A DNA stretch of 64,000 bases. Origin: Hirsutella rhossiliensis. Lineage: Eukaryota; Ascomycota; Sordariomycetes; Hypocreales; Ophiocordycipitaceae. The position numbers and the translations under genes were made by a program. Shown piece by piece: positions 33,770 to 46,669 of this stretch. Position 1 is the first letter of the stretch. The number at the start of each line of letters is the position of its first letter. The DNA lies in NCBI RefSeq assembly GCF_020360975.1, contig NW_025408667.1, positions 10,044,001 to 10,108,000 on the forward strand. Reading direction: 5' to 3'. The notes beneath the pieces are model-generated. The model had not been told where the DNA came from and did not search any database. It saw only the letters and a list, made by a program, of their open reading frames with translations.

Positions 33770-35801
33770 TTCGGCTATAGACGTCTCCTTCCTCCTACGT
33801 GCTATTAGCTCCTCTCGTAGACTCTTAAGGCGGGCTTCTAAGGATAGCTTCTCTTAAACGTCTTCTAGCCTAATTTACTATAAAAAGATAGCTAGCTTCT
33901 ACTTTAGTAGGGGCTTTATAAGACCGTCGGCTTTTATTAATGCTGTTAGTACCTAACGGACGGAAATAAGTCCCCTTTAGACCTCTTAGCGTAACTAATA
34001 CTAGTAGATATCGATATACCGTAGCTAGGTCGATAGCTTACTATTTTCCGTAAGAATACGTATAGTCTATATATTATCGTATTCTATAGCTAGTAGGGTC
34101 GGAATTTGCAGTCGTAGAGATATTAGCAGCTAGCTAAGGAAAATCGCTTCTTTTAATACTTCTAAAAGAGCTAGTAGCTCTACCTCTATACTAGAAGTCG
34201 TAACGGTAGCCTACTTTAAAGCTCTCTAAGCAATAGTTCCTTTAAAAACGGATATAATATACCCTTATAAGCTCTTTCTATCTAAGGAATTATTCGTAAA
34301 GGACGAATCGCTTAAATAAAGGAAGATTTCGGCAGCTAATTTCCTTCCCTACCTACCTAGGCGTAGACTATATAATCTCGTTAAATAGAGATAAAGGATT
34401 ACTTAGTCTGCTACTTCTTAGTGCCTAGGGCTAGGATTCTAGTTATACCTAGCTAGCCGGGAGACCGTAAAAGAGATATCCGGTCTAGTAGAAATAGCTG
34501 AAAAAAGCAGGGAGCCTACCTTCTATTAATATTAGTGTTTCTCTTACTCCCTAGCTTAAAAGGATAGATTAGGCAAAAGCTCTTCGTCTAATATAGGCGT
34601 AGAGGGAAGCTTCTTATCGAGGGAATTAGGGAGGAATTTATAAGCGACCTTATTAATATAGGCGTCTTAGGTAAGCTAGATAGTCCGTTAGGACCTATTC
34701 CTAAGGATTCGTATCCCTAAGAACCACTTTAGCTCCCCTAGCCTAGTTATCTTATACCTTTATTATAGGCCTTATATAGCCTCCCTAGTATTAGCTTCTT
34801 CCTCTTTTAGGTAGGCCTAGATAATATCGTCGACGTAGAAGAAGACCGTGATTTTACCCTTCTATATTATACACGGTTCCTAAGGGACTTTCGTAAAGCC
34901 TAGGGCTTTAAGGGAACCTATTAAATGCTATTGCTAAAGAAGGGGTAATCTTCGTAATCTATATAGAGCTTTCCTAAGCTATAGAACCTTTCCTAGTTAT
35001 TAGAAACTAGGAGGAAGTTATATATAGATAACTTCTTCTTCCTTAAGTAGGTAGTTAATAAAGGCGTTAACTATATCTATCTAATCGAGTTCGAGGTCGA
35101 ATTCTACTACTATAGCTATAAGGGCCTAAAAAGATATTCCTACTAAGGTGGTTGCCCTAGTAGGAAGATCCCCTTTTTCCTACTAATTCCTATAGATAAC
35201 TAGCTAGGCTTTATACTTTTAAAGGAAGCTATATTTATTAGTCTTATAGATAAAGACCTACTTATAGCTAAGGACCTATTTTCCTCTTACTCTTTCCTTA
35301 AGGACCTCTTTGAAAGACCCTATCTCTTCGTATAAGGCTAGGTAGTCTTTCTAGGCCTAGAAAAACTAGTCTCTTAAAGGGTGTTTTTCTAGCTACTTTT
35401 AGTTTACTAGTAGGTCTAGGAGGTCTCTTTTATATACCTTCCTTGCTAATAGCTATAGCTTAAAGAGCCGGCCTACTATAAACGCTTTATAGGAACCGTC
35501 TTCTATTAGCGTTAGGTAGAAGTCGGAAAAACGATCGAAATAAAGGAGAAACTAGTTTTCTTTTATATCGGGCCCTATACCTTCCTTTACTTTTCGAAGT
35601 AAGGATAAAAAGGCAGCTAGGTAATCCTTCGAGAGAGGTGCCTTTCCTACCCCCTTAGGGGTCGAGATAGGAAGACTAATAGAGAAAGCTACTTCTAGAT
35701 CTTCTTCTTACGTAGGAGGAGGCGTAGGTAGGTAGGCGTATTCTAGCTCTACCGCTTTTCTATAGTCTCCTTCTTTGTCTAGATTATCTAATCTAATAGC
35801 T
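33770..35801 (-). pseudogene. Copia-2 pol, 3' portion (linker, reverse transcriptase, RNase H), RIP-mutated
   Basis: Aligns with copia-1 18853-19864 joined to 23183-24205, with the hAT site empty at about 34780-34800. The reverse transcriptase YVDD segment lies near 34810-34850. Around 34220-34250 it keeps the pre-mutation frame across the place where copia-1 has two extra bases, confirming the copia-1 indels. Stops are RIP-type. Cut at 35802 by element D inside the acidic linker between integrase and reverse transcriptase. Confidence 0.85.
35797..35801. repeat. Target-site duplication of element D (left copy)
   Basis: TAGCT at 35797-35801 is repeated at 43611-43615. Joining the flanks restores the copia-1-like linker sequence (24170-24220). 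Confidence 0.9.
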
Positions 35802-36058
35802 TATAAGGGAATATATATCACGGTACGATTAGTTAGGTAGTAGAGATAGCTAGAGGTACTACGCTATATATATTATATTCTCCTCGTCGTAAGACTAAAG
35901 CTTATAAGAAGAGGGATTTCTCTTCTTTAGTCGGAGTAGCGAGTAGTCTATAATATATAAGCGGGGTAGGCACGATTCCCTACTAATACCCTACTAATAT
36001 ATTAGTACTATATACCTAAGTACTTTATTAGCCTATACCTCCTAGTAGCGCTCTTATA
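35802..36058 (-). repeat. Element D left LTR (3' LTR)
   Basis: 257 bp, tataagggaa...cgctcttata; the TA tips derive from TG/CA. It differs from 43354-43610 mainly by transitions. Confidence 0.93.
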
Positions 36059-36439
36059 ATTATCTCCCCTCCTATATAGACGTCTCGGCTATATCTTTAA
36101 TATATATTGCTTTCGCTACGCTATATATATTTAGTTAGGAAGAGAGGTAGTTTCGGTTATATATCGCGTATATACGCCTATATAAGTATACGTTAGTCTA
36201 CGCTCTATAATATTAATAATTATTATACTAGCGGTTACCGCTAAGTAACCGTTATAGTATCGCCTATATATCGGCCGCGTAATTATAATATAAAGAGTAT
36301 ACGTATATATCTCCTACTTCTTCTATTTTCTTTTCTTCTTTAACTCTTCTACTTACGATTACTATAGAGTTTTACGCCTTTTTTTATTAATCCTTTATAC
36401 CTTTTTATATTACTTTTTATCGATAATTTATTAACGATA

Positions 36440-38009
36440 ATACCTTCTACGTTAAAGAAGATAAAGAACTATAACGCCGATTTCCTACGCCGTATATAGG
36501 AGTAGGTAGCGGCGGGTTCGCCCTTAAAGTATAAGCGATCGGCCTAAAAGTCTTATAGCGACGCTAGTTCCCCCTTAGCGAAGAAAGCTAAGAAAGGTAT
36601 AAGGGAATCCTAGTCCTAAGAGACTTTTAGTCTAGGACCTAACGTTAGCGAGGGTCGTGCCCTTATTACCCCGCTAAGTACCCTAACTCTAACTACCGAT
36701 AAGCTTACCTTTATAAGCCTAGAAACTTATAAGTCTATTACCCTTATTAGCGATACTAATACTAGCGAGGAGATTATACTTAGGCGCTCCTAGGTAAGTG
36801 CCGATAACCTAGCTACTCCGTCTCGATAGGGCGGCTCTAGCTAATAAGAGATTATCGCCTAGGCCGCTCCTTAAAATAAGTAGGCTAATATTAACGACGA
36901 GGCTTAGTTAAATAAGGGCTAAGACTATCCCGATACTTAGCCGAATAAGGGCTAAGATAACGATAATAGTAATAATAGAGACGGCCGCGATCTAACTCCT
37001 CCTATTAATAAACCTAAGAACGGCGGCGCTAGAGATAAGGGCACCTAGGCGGCGGTATAAGGCGGTCGTGCTCCTATAAAAAAGCATACCCGATCTAAGG
37101 CTAAAGCCCGCTTAGTTAGGGCCTATAAGGTTATCTCTTATAAGCTCTAGTATATATATTATTTTAGGATAGTCGTTAAGGAGTATAGTATAACCGAGCC
37201 TAAGCCTATTAAGGTGCTCTTAATTAGCTATATTTTCTTAGGGGTTTCCTCGACGCGCTATAAGTAGTGCTATAGATATACCGCGACCTATAACTAAGTA
37301 AGTTTCCCCTTAACTTTAAATATTACGATTAATAAGCTAATCCTTTTCGAGGCCGCTACTCTTATATCTAGTAACCGGGCCGATATAGTCGCTATCGTTA
37401 AGTACCTATATAAGCTTAATAAGCTAAAGACCGGTAACGAGGATACTAAGGACGATAGCTTAGACGCGGGCGTGCTTATTTTTAAGGAGGCTAATTAGCG
37501 CTATCTCGCTATTACGGTATAGTATTTAGCTAAGGCTTTCGACGCCGCCGAGATAGCCTATTATAAGTCCTTTAGGACTATAGGTATATAAAAGTCTACT
37601 ATTATAAGTTTTATTTAACCCTTTTATTAGCGACCGCCTAACGATATACTAGGTTAAGCGTGCCGACTACCGTATACTAATTAATAAACGCTACGAGCTT
37701 ATTATTTGCCTTAACCCCGCGCCCTTATTCGATATCGCCTATATAAGCCTAGAGTACTAAGCCTAGGAATCCTAGTTAAAACTCCGCCTTATCGACGGCG
37801 ATATAGGCTATACTTCGTAGTAATACGCCTTACTATTTACTAAGGCCGAGGTAAGTACTATACTAATAGAGATAGGTCTCGACGCGAAGGATAAGAAAAG
37901 AGCGGAGGATAGGGTAGTTCTAGTATTTCCGGAGGTATTTAGTATAGTAGAAGGGGCGCCTTAATTAGTTCCCGCTACGCTAGTAAAAAAGAGGGGTAGT
38001 CGAAAGTAA
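36440..38009 (+). pseudogene. Accessory frame of element D, opposite strand to gag-pol; about 500 codons
   Basis: A plus-strand frame between the pol end and the 3' LTR. It starts at ATA 36440 (a former ATG; M-P-S-T-L-K-K would follow) and stays readable for about 390 codons to about 37610, interrupted only by TAA/TAG of CAA/CAG type. A second frame (about 37640-38009, S-D-R-L-T-I-Y to V-K-K-R-G-S-R-K) completes it; the change may be a short intron or an indel. The first half is polar and low-complexity (Ser, Gln, Asn, Asp). The middle (about 37115-37295) has Tyr/Cys-rich runs such as Y-K-x-C-Y-R-Y-T that would be Cys-rich before RIP. The C-terminal part looks globular. I do not recognise the family. 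Unlike the chromovirus accessory frames it is long, and gag-pol is intact in layout beside it. Confidence 0.65.
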
Positions 38010-38049
38010 TAGATAGGTCTTATCTTTCTTTTATTTAGCTATAACTATC

Positions 38050-41000
38050 TTTCTCTCCTTTATCGTTAGGGCCTTAATAGAGTTACGGTTTAGTTTTATT
38101 TTCCTTAATAATATTTAATAAGTAGTATAAATAGTTTTCCCTATTCTCCTATTTTACTATTTTATATATAGTTATAGGACGTTCGGGCGTACTAATATAT
38201 TAATAAGTTAGTAGCGATTTAATAGGGATTCGTTACCGATTTAGTAGTATCTCCTTACGCTAGTAGGTTTCTCTACCTTACTTAGTCTTATACCTCTTTT
38301 TCCTAGTTAAGCGAGCAGTATATTCTTTAATAAGGTCTTAGCTATTTACTATATCTTCGGCCTTAACCTATTAATTATACTTAGCTAGCTATCCTTTCTA
38401 TTTAATAAGGAAAAAGGTATCGCCCTTAGATCTCTTTTAGTCTTTAATCTCTTAAACTTCTTATTTACCTTTATTATCTTCTAAGTCTAGTATTAGTAGG
38501 GTTTCGCTATCTTTATAAGTGCCTTTACGCTCCTTTTATAGTTTTAAGAGACTAATATAGAAAACGTTATAGAGGCATAGGTACTTCTTAGGGAGTATAA
38601 GACGATATACTTACTTTCTAATAGCTTATAGGACCTAAAACAGTTTAATATACTTAGGTAAGAGTTTTCTTTTTTTTATCCTTAAAGTATAAGTTCTTTA
38701 TTAATAATATTATAAGGTCTCTTACTTTTAGTATAAGTAGTTAGTACCTTAAATCATAGTATTTCGCTTACGATTTAATAGCCTTCCCTTAGTATTCCTT
38801 AAGCCTCTTTTATAGCTCCTATAGCCTAGTAACTCTTACTCTTACTTTAGGTACCCCCCTCTAAATAATATCGTCCTCGGTATTAATATAGAAGTTTAGT
38901 TAGTAACCTATTAACGCTTTATTAAGTAATAACCTAGTTATTGCGTTCTTTATATTATTATATATAAATTAAGCAATATATAGGAGTAACGCTTAGTTAG
39001 TTTATTCTAAGTTAGTAAAGTATCTTAAGTAGTACTATATAGCTTAGTTTATTTATTCTATTTACCTATTAGTTTACGGGTAAAATACCGTCGATAGCCT
39101 ATTTTTTACTTATATAATAAAATAGAGATTTAACTAGAACTTACTTATAAATAGGGACCCTTTATCTAAGATAATGCCTTTTAAAGGTCTATATACTAAT
39201 TTAACTTAGTAATAAAATAATTCTACTAGCTTTAGGGCTATTATTATCTTAGAGATAAGAAAGAAGAAGCAATACTTAGTATATTAGTTTATAATTACTA
39301 AGATCGTATTAACGTCTTATTTATTATACTATACTTTAGGCAGACCTATAGTAAAGTCTATTAATAATTCTTCCTATAGTTATATAGGATATAGTAATAA
39401 TTATATAGTACTATAAGGGCGATGCCTCCTAAATACTATACCTTAATATACTAGGTATAACTAGACGTATTTATTTACGTCTTTCGTTATTCTATCTTAG
39501 TAGAAGTTCCTCGCTAGTAGTTCGCTAGTACGTTAGGAGCTAAAGTATCCTACTAACGGATTATTATAGAAGAGCTATATTAGCTCTTACTATAAGGCTA
39601 CCTCTAAAGGCACTACGATACGACCTTTCTATAGTAGTAGTCTATCTAAGCGTACTAACTAGAAACCCTTCCCTTTTAAGAAGTCTTTAGTCTTCTTTAG
39701 CCTACTAATCGCTACGTTAACCGACTAAGTATATTTTAGTAACTCTAGTAACGGTTCTAGAACTTTTACTATATAAACCTTTATATAGTAGGCCGCTTTT
39801 TTAGCGGTCTTCCTTAAAAGTAACTATTTATAACTAGCTCTCTCTTTAGCTTAATTAGCTAATCGTTTAAGTCTCGCGCCTAAATTATTATAGTTTTACT
39901 ATAGATAAGCTTATATATTTTCCTTATATAAAGGCACTTTACTACGCTTATATTAACTTAAGGTTAAGTATCTCTTTACCTATAAAAACGCCTTATTATT
40001 TCTTTATATAGATACGGTGTTAATAGTAGCTAGCTTCGCTTATAGCTCTAGTAATAGTTCTATAGATAAGGGCTTCTCGCCCTTATATCTAGGCATTCTT
40101 AATAGCGCGTCCGCTAGGTTAGATTTACCTATATAATACTTAATTATAAAGTTAAATAGTACTAAATATATATACTATCTTACTTACCTCCTATTTAGGG
40201 AGGTCTAGTATATAAACGTCTAAAAGTTATAGTAGTCCGATAATACCTTTACTTTATATACTGCCCTTTTAACGTAATATCGCTAGTATTTAAATAACTT
40301 AACGATAGTAAAGAGTTCTTAGTCTAGAATACTATAATTAAGTTCGGCTCTAGTAAACTTCCTTAACTAAAATATAATCGGATAGTAACGCCCTTTATTA
40401 TCGGGTTAAGAGATAATCCTTACTATCGCGAATTACGATATATCTATTTCGATATAAATATATCTTTCTAAATCGTAATATTAAAGGAGTAGGGCTCCTT
40501 AAAAAGCATCCTTAAAAGCCTAAAACGCTACCCTTTTAGTAAGGTTTAGCTCTATACTCCCTAGCTTCTTCCTATTCTTACTCCCTTTTAGTAATATAGT
40601 TAGGGGCGCTATAACTCCTAAGTACCTATATATAAATCGTTAGTAAAAATTATAGAACTTAAGGAAAACCTAAATATTATAGTAGGTTATAGGTTTAGGC
40701 TATTAGGCTATTACCTCTATCTATTAAGGGTCTATCGATACCCTATCGATAAATAATATAAACCTAAGGAACTCGACTAACTATTAATAGAAGATATACT
40801 TCGATAGTTTTATATAGAGCTCTATAGCCCTTAGCCTTTCTATTACTTATCCTAAGTATTTAGTATATTCTTCTTTTATTTTAGAGTATATAAGGATATC
40901 GTCGAGGTAGACTATATAGATTATATCTATAAGCCCCTTAAGCGCTTAATAGATATAGCTCTAAAATATAGCTAGTACGTTAGTAAGTCTAAAGGGCATT

Positions 41001-42400
41001 ACTAGGTATTTAAAATATCTATAACGCGTTTAGAAAGCGGTCTTTTATTTATCTCCTTCTTAAATTTAAATACGTTAATATATATTCCGTATATTAATCT
41101 TAGAAAAATACTTAGCTCCTTAATAGCGGTTAATAATCTCTAAAATAAGGGGTAAAAGGTACTGATTTATTTACGTAACCTAGTTAAGTCCTTAGTAGTT
41201 TATATATAGCTATAAGGTACTATCCTTTTTTAAAATAAAAAGGATAGGCGCCCTAGCTAAGCTCTTTAACTCTTAGATTATTTTCCTTTTTATTACGTCT
41301 TAGATCTAGTCGCGTAATACTTAGAGTTCCCTTTACGATAGAGGGTAAATTAGTCTATAAGGAGGTTCTATATTAAGGATTAAATTAATTAAGTAATCCG
41401 TTCCCTTTCTAGCTAGTAATAAATCGGATTTATTAGCTAAGAAGGTATCTTTAAACTAGTAGAGAGTTAGTAGGATTTCGGCCTATTCTTCTTATAGAAT
41501 CTCTTTATCTTTATCTTTATCTAGTAGCGGGATTAGCTTAGGATTAAGCGCTATTATATATACCCTTACTTCGTTCCTATATTCTTAAAGGAATCTATAG
41601 GGATTTTATAGGGTTTCGCTACCTAGTTAATACTTAAACTACTACTATCGTTTCTATAGGATAATATAGATACGTTTATCCTTTAAGGTAGTAACTAATA
41701 AAAGGATTAATACCTAATTATTTAGTATTAACTTATTAGTACCGATATAAAAATAAGTAATTATCTTTTCGGTGCCCTTTATATTTATTATTTAGAGCGG
41801 TACTAACTATATTCTATACTCCCTTACCTTACTATTATTAAGCCTTAATAACTTAGGGTATAATAGCGCTACTTATAGTAATCCCTACTATTAGGTAAAG
41901 TATACGTTTATAAGGTTAATAGTATTATAAGTATCTAAGTATATAGGGACTTTAGTAGGGTTTCGCCCTAATATCGTTATAGGAGTTTTAAGTAACTATC
42001 TTATAGGTATTAAGTTTACTAAGGGAGAGGCGTTTACCTTAATATCTTACCTTTTCCCTATTTTACGGTATTAAGTCTAAGAGTCTTTACTAGGGTTTCT
42101 ACCTTTAGAGAATTAGTATATTCTATAGATAGGTGTCCCGGCTTATTATATTAGAAATATATAATTCCCGATTAAGTAAAAGATCCTCTTCCTTAATAAC
42201 GTCCCTTAGTTCGGCCCCTAGTAAGTATATTACTAGCTTATTAGTTATTAGTCGAATCGGTAGTATTTCCTTAACGATTTAGCTTAGCTTATCGGCCTCT
42301 TTAATTCCTTCCCTTATATATACCGCCTCGGGGTATAGCACTACTTCTATTCCCGGTTCTTTTAGGGGTAGAAGTAGTATTAGTATATCGCCTCTTATTA
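38050..42400 (-). pseudogene. Element D pol, decayed
   Basis: Minus-strand pol. The reverse transcriptase box reads V-Y-L-D-D-I-L-I-Y-S at about 40884-40915 with both Asp intact. Integrase lies toward lower coordinates (about 38200-39800), RNase H at about 40200-40500, and the protease region above about 41700. Stops are RIP-type and there are many. Confidence 0.8.
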
Positions 42401-43353
42401 GTAGTAGTATCCTAATATTATTAGGTAACTTATATAAGCTCTTCCTATTAATAGGTATATATAGGTATCGAATAGAGGTTAATTTAGTCCCGAAGTTATA
42501 GCTCTAGCTTAGCGAAAAATATAAGAGTACGCGCCTTTTCCGATAAGCGTTCGAAATACCTCTTTAAGGAGTTAAGGTATAAGCTAAACTCTAGGGGGGA
42601 CTAGCCTTCTTATTAGCGAGCCTCCTCTAATTACATCGCTAATAGTATCTCCTTATTTATAGTATCCTTAATTAAGATAAGTATCTATTCCTTAAAGTAT
42701 ACCTAATCCGTGCTATATTTAGTTTAGTTAATCGGCGTCTATTCTTTAAGGTATCGGCGCTATCTCGCTTTATAGTCGCTATATATATAATCTACCGCGT
42801 AGAGGATCTTTGTTTTATCGCGACGAAAGCGTTTAAGCGCTGCCTTAAAGGCGTCTTTTAAATTATAAGTCTAGTCTAGACGTTTCTATATATTAGTAGG
42901 TTAAGATAATTAAGCGATATTTTTAATCTTAACCTCGCTACCGCGACTATCGTCCGATTTAGGGGAGTAGGACCGTCGACGCTTCCCTAAATAGATAGCG
43001 ATAGCACTAGCGCGTTTAGTAATTTCCTCCTTTAATTATATAACGCGATCTTATAGGCGTTTCGTCTCCTCTAGCTCCTTAACGCGCGCTTATAGGGCTA
43101 TAAGCTTTTCCTTATAAGACGGTTATCTTACGCCTATAGGTAGCGATATCTTCGATATAGTTATAACGCTATCTATAGTAGGGGTCTATTCCGAGGATAT
43201 ATCTTCTTATTCTTCGTCTCCTAAGTAGATACTCGATATATATAACGAAGAGGCCTTAACTAGTTAACTACTATATCGCGCTATAAGAGCGTTACGTAGT
43301 CTTCTCTAAGTAGCTATCTCTATTAGGTAACTAAAAAGGGAAGCTTTAGAAAT
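42400..43353 (-). pseudogene. Element D gag, decayed
   Basis: One minus-strand frame from about 43140 to 42610 reads through with only TAA/TAG interruptions. It has a coiled-coil-like start (K-E-L-E-E-T-K-R-L), a basic Ser-rich stretch (K-R-R-R-S-Y-S-P-K-S), then a helical region of capsid type (A-A-L-K-R-F-R-R-D-K). Its position directly inside the 5' LTR and this composition indicate Gag. Confidence 0.7.
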
Positions 43354-43610
43354 TATAAGGGAATACGTATTATAGTACGATTAGTTAGGTAGTAGAGATA
43401 GCTAGAGGTACTACGCTATATATATTATATTCTCCTTATCGTAAGACTAAAGCTTACGAGAAGAGGGATTTCTCCTCTTTAATCGGAGTAGTAAGTAGTC
43501 TATAATATACGAGCGGGGTAGGTATAATTCCCTACTAATACCCTACCGATATATTAGTACTACGTACCCGAGTGCTTTATTAGCCCGTACCTCCTAGTAG
43601 CGCTCTTATA
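43354..43610 (-). repeat. Element D right LTR (5' LTR)
   Basis: 257 bp, partner of 35802-36058, followed by the TAGCT duplication. Confidence 0.93.
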
Positions 43611-45267
43611 TAGCTTCCTCTTCTTCGAAGTCAGCGTTATCTTTAACTACTTCGACGTCGGTTTCTTCTTTTATTTCCTTATCTAGGACCTCTTCTTAAG
43701 ACTATTAGGAAGGGGGGATTTAAATCTTTTAAATTAGCTAACGTTAAGAGAGTAAGAGGGGCTATTAATCCTTCTTTCCGTCGAAGAAGCTAGATTCGTC
43801 GAAAATTATATCCCTAGTCGAAATAACCTTTTATAAAAGAGGAATCTAGATCTAGAAGATATTCGTAGAATTATAACTAACGAGGTAACTAATAAAGGCT
43901 CTCGGATTAAGCTTTCTTTTCTTCTTCCTTTTTAGCTATATATCGGTAGTTATTACGTATGCCTTATAGCTATAGGTATAAAGGTAGGCTAGCGAGGCCC
44001 TCTTCTTTATAAAGAGCTTAAGGGGGGATTTCTAATCTATTCCTTAGTTTAGTTCCCTAAGGTCCTTAGGGTCCCTAGGGGTCTAGTTCTAAAGGTAATA
44101 GGCGGTCTTAACGACTTCCCTCTAAAGGTCGTATAGAAGCTTTATAGTAAGTCTTATCGTACGGGCCCTTTCTATTATAGCACCCCCTAATCTTTCTGCC
44201 CCTCTATTCTAGGCTTAGGTATTCGGTGCTAACGGGAGGGGTAAAATGCCCCTTTTTTAAAGCTACTTTAAGATATCTTTTATAAATAGCTCTCCGTTAG
44301 ACCGTATCTTCTTTACCTTATAGCTAAAGTAGGATTTTATCTAGTTAACGAAGTCCTAGAGGGTAGACTAGTTATACTTACTTAGGTAGGTCCGTAAGAA
44401 ATAGGGGAAAACCATCCCTAAAAAGGCGTCTATAAAAAACATTACCCTAACGAAGCTTTCCTAATCCCTAGAGACGTTGGTCTAGTCGACCTAAATTTCC
44501 TTATACGGCTAGTCCGGCCGTAAAGGCGTTCGTCTAGAAATTCGTCTCTTAGTCTTTCCTTAGCCGTAGTATTCGCATTCGACGGTCTTTAGGCCCCTTA
44601 TTCGTACGCCCTATTATTAGCCTAGCTTATATAAAGCTAGGGGGCCTAGGTAACTAAGTCGTGCGTGCTAAAGAATGCCGTCTCCTTAGGCTGCCGGAAG
44701 AGGGTCCTTTATAGTAGACCTATTCCTCTCAGTAGGGAAAGCTAACTTCTTAAGTAGTTCCTTCCTAAGGATAGGTCGGAATTCGAGAATAAATTAACCG
44801 AATTTCTCCTTAATAAGCCTAATAGTCTAATTCTTCTAAACTAGCCTCGTAGGCTTAGACGTTGTATCCTAGAAGATTCCTTCCTCTTAAAGAAGGCGGA
44901 AGGAAATTAAGCTCGTTAAAAATCGAGGGTAAAAAGCTACCCTTTTTCGTCGAAGAATTCGTATAGACCCGTTAGGTAATTTTATCGTAAAATTCACCCT
45001 TCCGTATCCCTCTATCTATACGGTTAATTCCCCGGCAATAAAGTATTCCCTCTATACCTTCTTAAAGGACCGGAATCGTAAGAGTATATTATAGATATCG
45101 AGGGAAGCACTAGAGTTAAGGATAGCTGATTTTCGTAGGGGATAATCGGAGGGCTCTAACGGTTAGTCTTAGCCTTATTAATCCGTAGGGAAGATAAAGG
45201 CTAGATTTACTATACTAACGATTTTTCCTCGAATTTACGGCTCGAATAAGGTTAGCGGCGTTAGTTA
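43611..45267 (-). pseudogene. Copia-2 pol, 5' portion (protease, integrase), RIP-mutated
   Basis: Aligns with copia-1 24200-25866. The protease region is near 45100-45140, the integrase zinc region near 44570-44680 and the catalytic core at about 44100-44560. The codon after the Gag amber is now TAA where copia-1 has CAA. Confidence 0.85.
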
Positions 45268-46525
45268 CTATTTCTTAGTAACCCGAATCTCGTCTATTTT
45301 CTTCTATAACGAGGGGTCCTCCTTAAGAGACTATTATATTATTTCTTATAGCCTCTTTAAAGGGTTAAATCCTTTAGGTCGGTTTTCCTTAAAGACCTAC
45401 TAGCATTATAATAATCGATGTCCTAGGGATTTATAGGCTAAGCAGCCGTTTCGTCGTTTAGTCTTCTATTTCTTCGAGGAATCCTCGTCCCGATCCGGAA
45501 GGTCTGCTTAAAAACCTCCCCTTTTTACCCCTTATTACTAATTTTAACGAAGAGGTTCGATTTTGACTAGTTCCCTGATTTTTCGACTAACGGACTAAAA
45601 GGTCTATTAGGGGACTAGTCGGGCCGGTCTAACTAACGGGACCGGGGCCGGGCCCGGAGTAAGAGGCGGAGCCGGGGCCGGGCCTACGGCAGCCGTTAAA
45701 GACAGTGTTAATGCTCTCGAGGGAGGAGGAGCCGAAGGAGCAACAGCCGCAATAGCAGCAGCGGGGGCCGCAGCAATAAGGGCTATAGCAGCTATAGGTC
45801 GAACCGTCTAGGTCGAGTGCTAGCTACGAAGGAATAAGACTGCTTGCTATTATACTATAGCAGCCTCTTCGTCTAGTTCCCGGCTAGCTTCTCGAAAGAT
45901 AGTCGAGTAACCGTTACTAATAGGCTTTATTAGCAGAGATATATCCTATAGCTACTAGCCGGAAAGAGCTTTTATAAGGAAGTATTAGTTAGCTTCCTTA
46001 AGGATTTCTTCTTACTTAGCTAGCTACGAAGAAGCTAGTAGGTTCCTAGCAGAAAAAGCTCCTAGGTAGGCCGTATAAGTCTTCCTAATACGGTTAGTTA
46101 TATAACCTCTCAAGGGAGCTATTAAGGTCTCGAGCTTTAAAAGCTACTGCCTAGGAGTCTCTTCCTCTTAAAGAGAGATTAGCTTTACGGCACTAACGGA
46201 TTCCGTTATCGCTATACGAGCAGCCGTTAGTAGCTTCGTTTCGTAGAGGTATTCCTTTCGGTAACTCTCGTAGTCGCCTAAGGCAGCAGAAAAAGCTCTC
46301 TATTATATAGAGGTTAGCTTAGAGACGAGGGAAGCTCCCTCTATAAAGTCCGTTGCCCTAGGATAAAGAGGGGGCTTAAGAGGGTCCTACTTATTAAAGA
46401 AGACTAAATTATAGATAGTTCTATCTATACGAGCCTATAGCTCCTTTACCTACTTATCCTAATCTTAGGGCTTTATAAGAATCGTCCTATAGACTATAGG
46501 GATAGTAAAGGAGTCGTTTTTCGAT
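45268..46525 (-). pseudogene. gag: Copia-2 gag, RIP-mutated
   Basis: Aligns with copia-1 Gag over its length. The former ATG lies near 46525 and the shared TAG stop is at 45268-45270. The zinc knuckle differs in sequence from that of copia-1 and has the standard spacing (C-x2-[C to Y]-x4-H-x4-C, near 45400-45460), so the two copies belong to different lineages at this point. The Pro/Ala linker (about 45650-45800) is the least mutated part. Confidence 0.85.
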
Positions 46526-46669
46526 ATCGTTATAGGGAAGGGTAGAAAAGTTAGGTAAAAATCGGCTTTTCTAGTAAGAGGGGTAAAAGGAAGCTATAAG
46601 GGATATAAGAAAGGTGCCTTTTATAGTAGCCGGAAGGTATAGGAATTCTATTCCTCCCGGGCTTATAAC

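Larger units (their letters stand above)
35802..43610 (-). mobile_element. Element D: Ty3/gypsy retrotransposon, 7809 bp, minus orientation
   Basis: LTRs of 257 bp each at 35802-36058 and 43354-43610 with a perfect 5-bp duplication. From right to left: 5' LTR, Gag, pol, a 1.6-kb opposite-strand frame, 3' LTR. The LTRs and the reverse transcriptase differ from those of elements 0/1/B/E/F and C, so this is a third gypsy family. RIP-type stops are common but GC-rich stretches remain, and many codons can still be read. Confidence 0.92.

Noticed and set aside
36059..36439. Search for a gene or primer site between the element D 3' LTR and its opposite-strand frame
   Set aside because: No frame or motif found. 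It is probably the leader or promoter of the opposite-strand frame and the polypurine region, but I see no clear polypurine tract.
37611..37660. 47-bp intron (gtatat...ttag) in the element D opposite-strand frame
   Set aside because: Splicing at these exact sites does not give the most protein-like downstream frame, so I kept only a frame change without naming splice sites.
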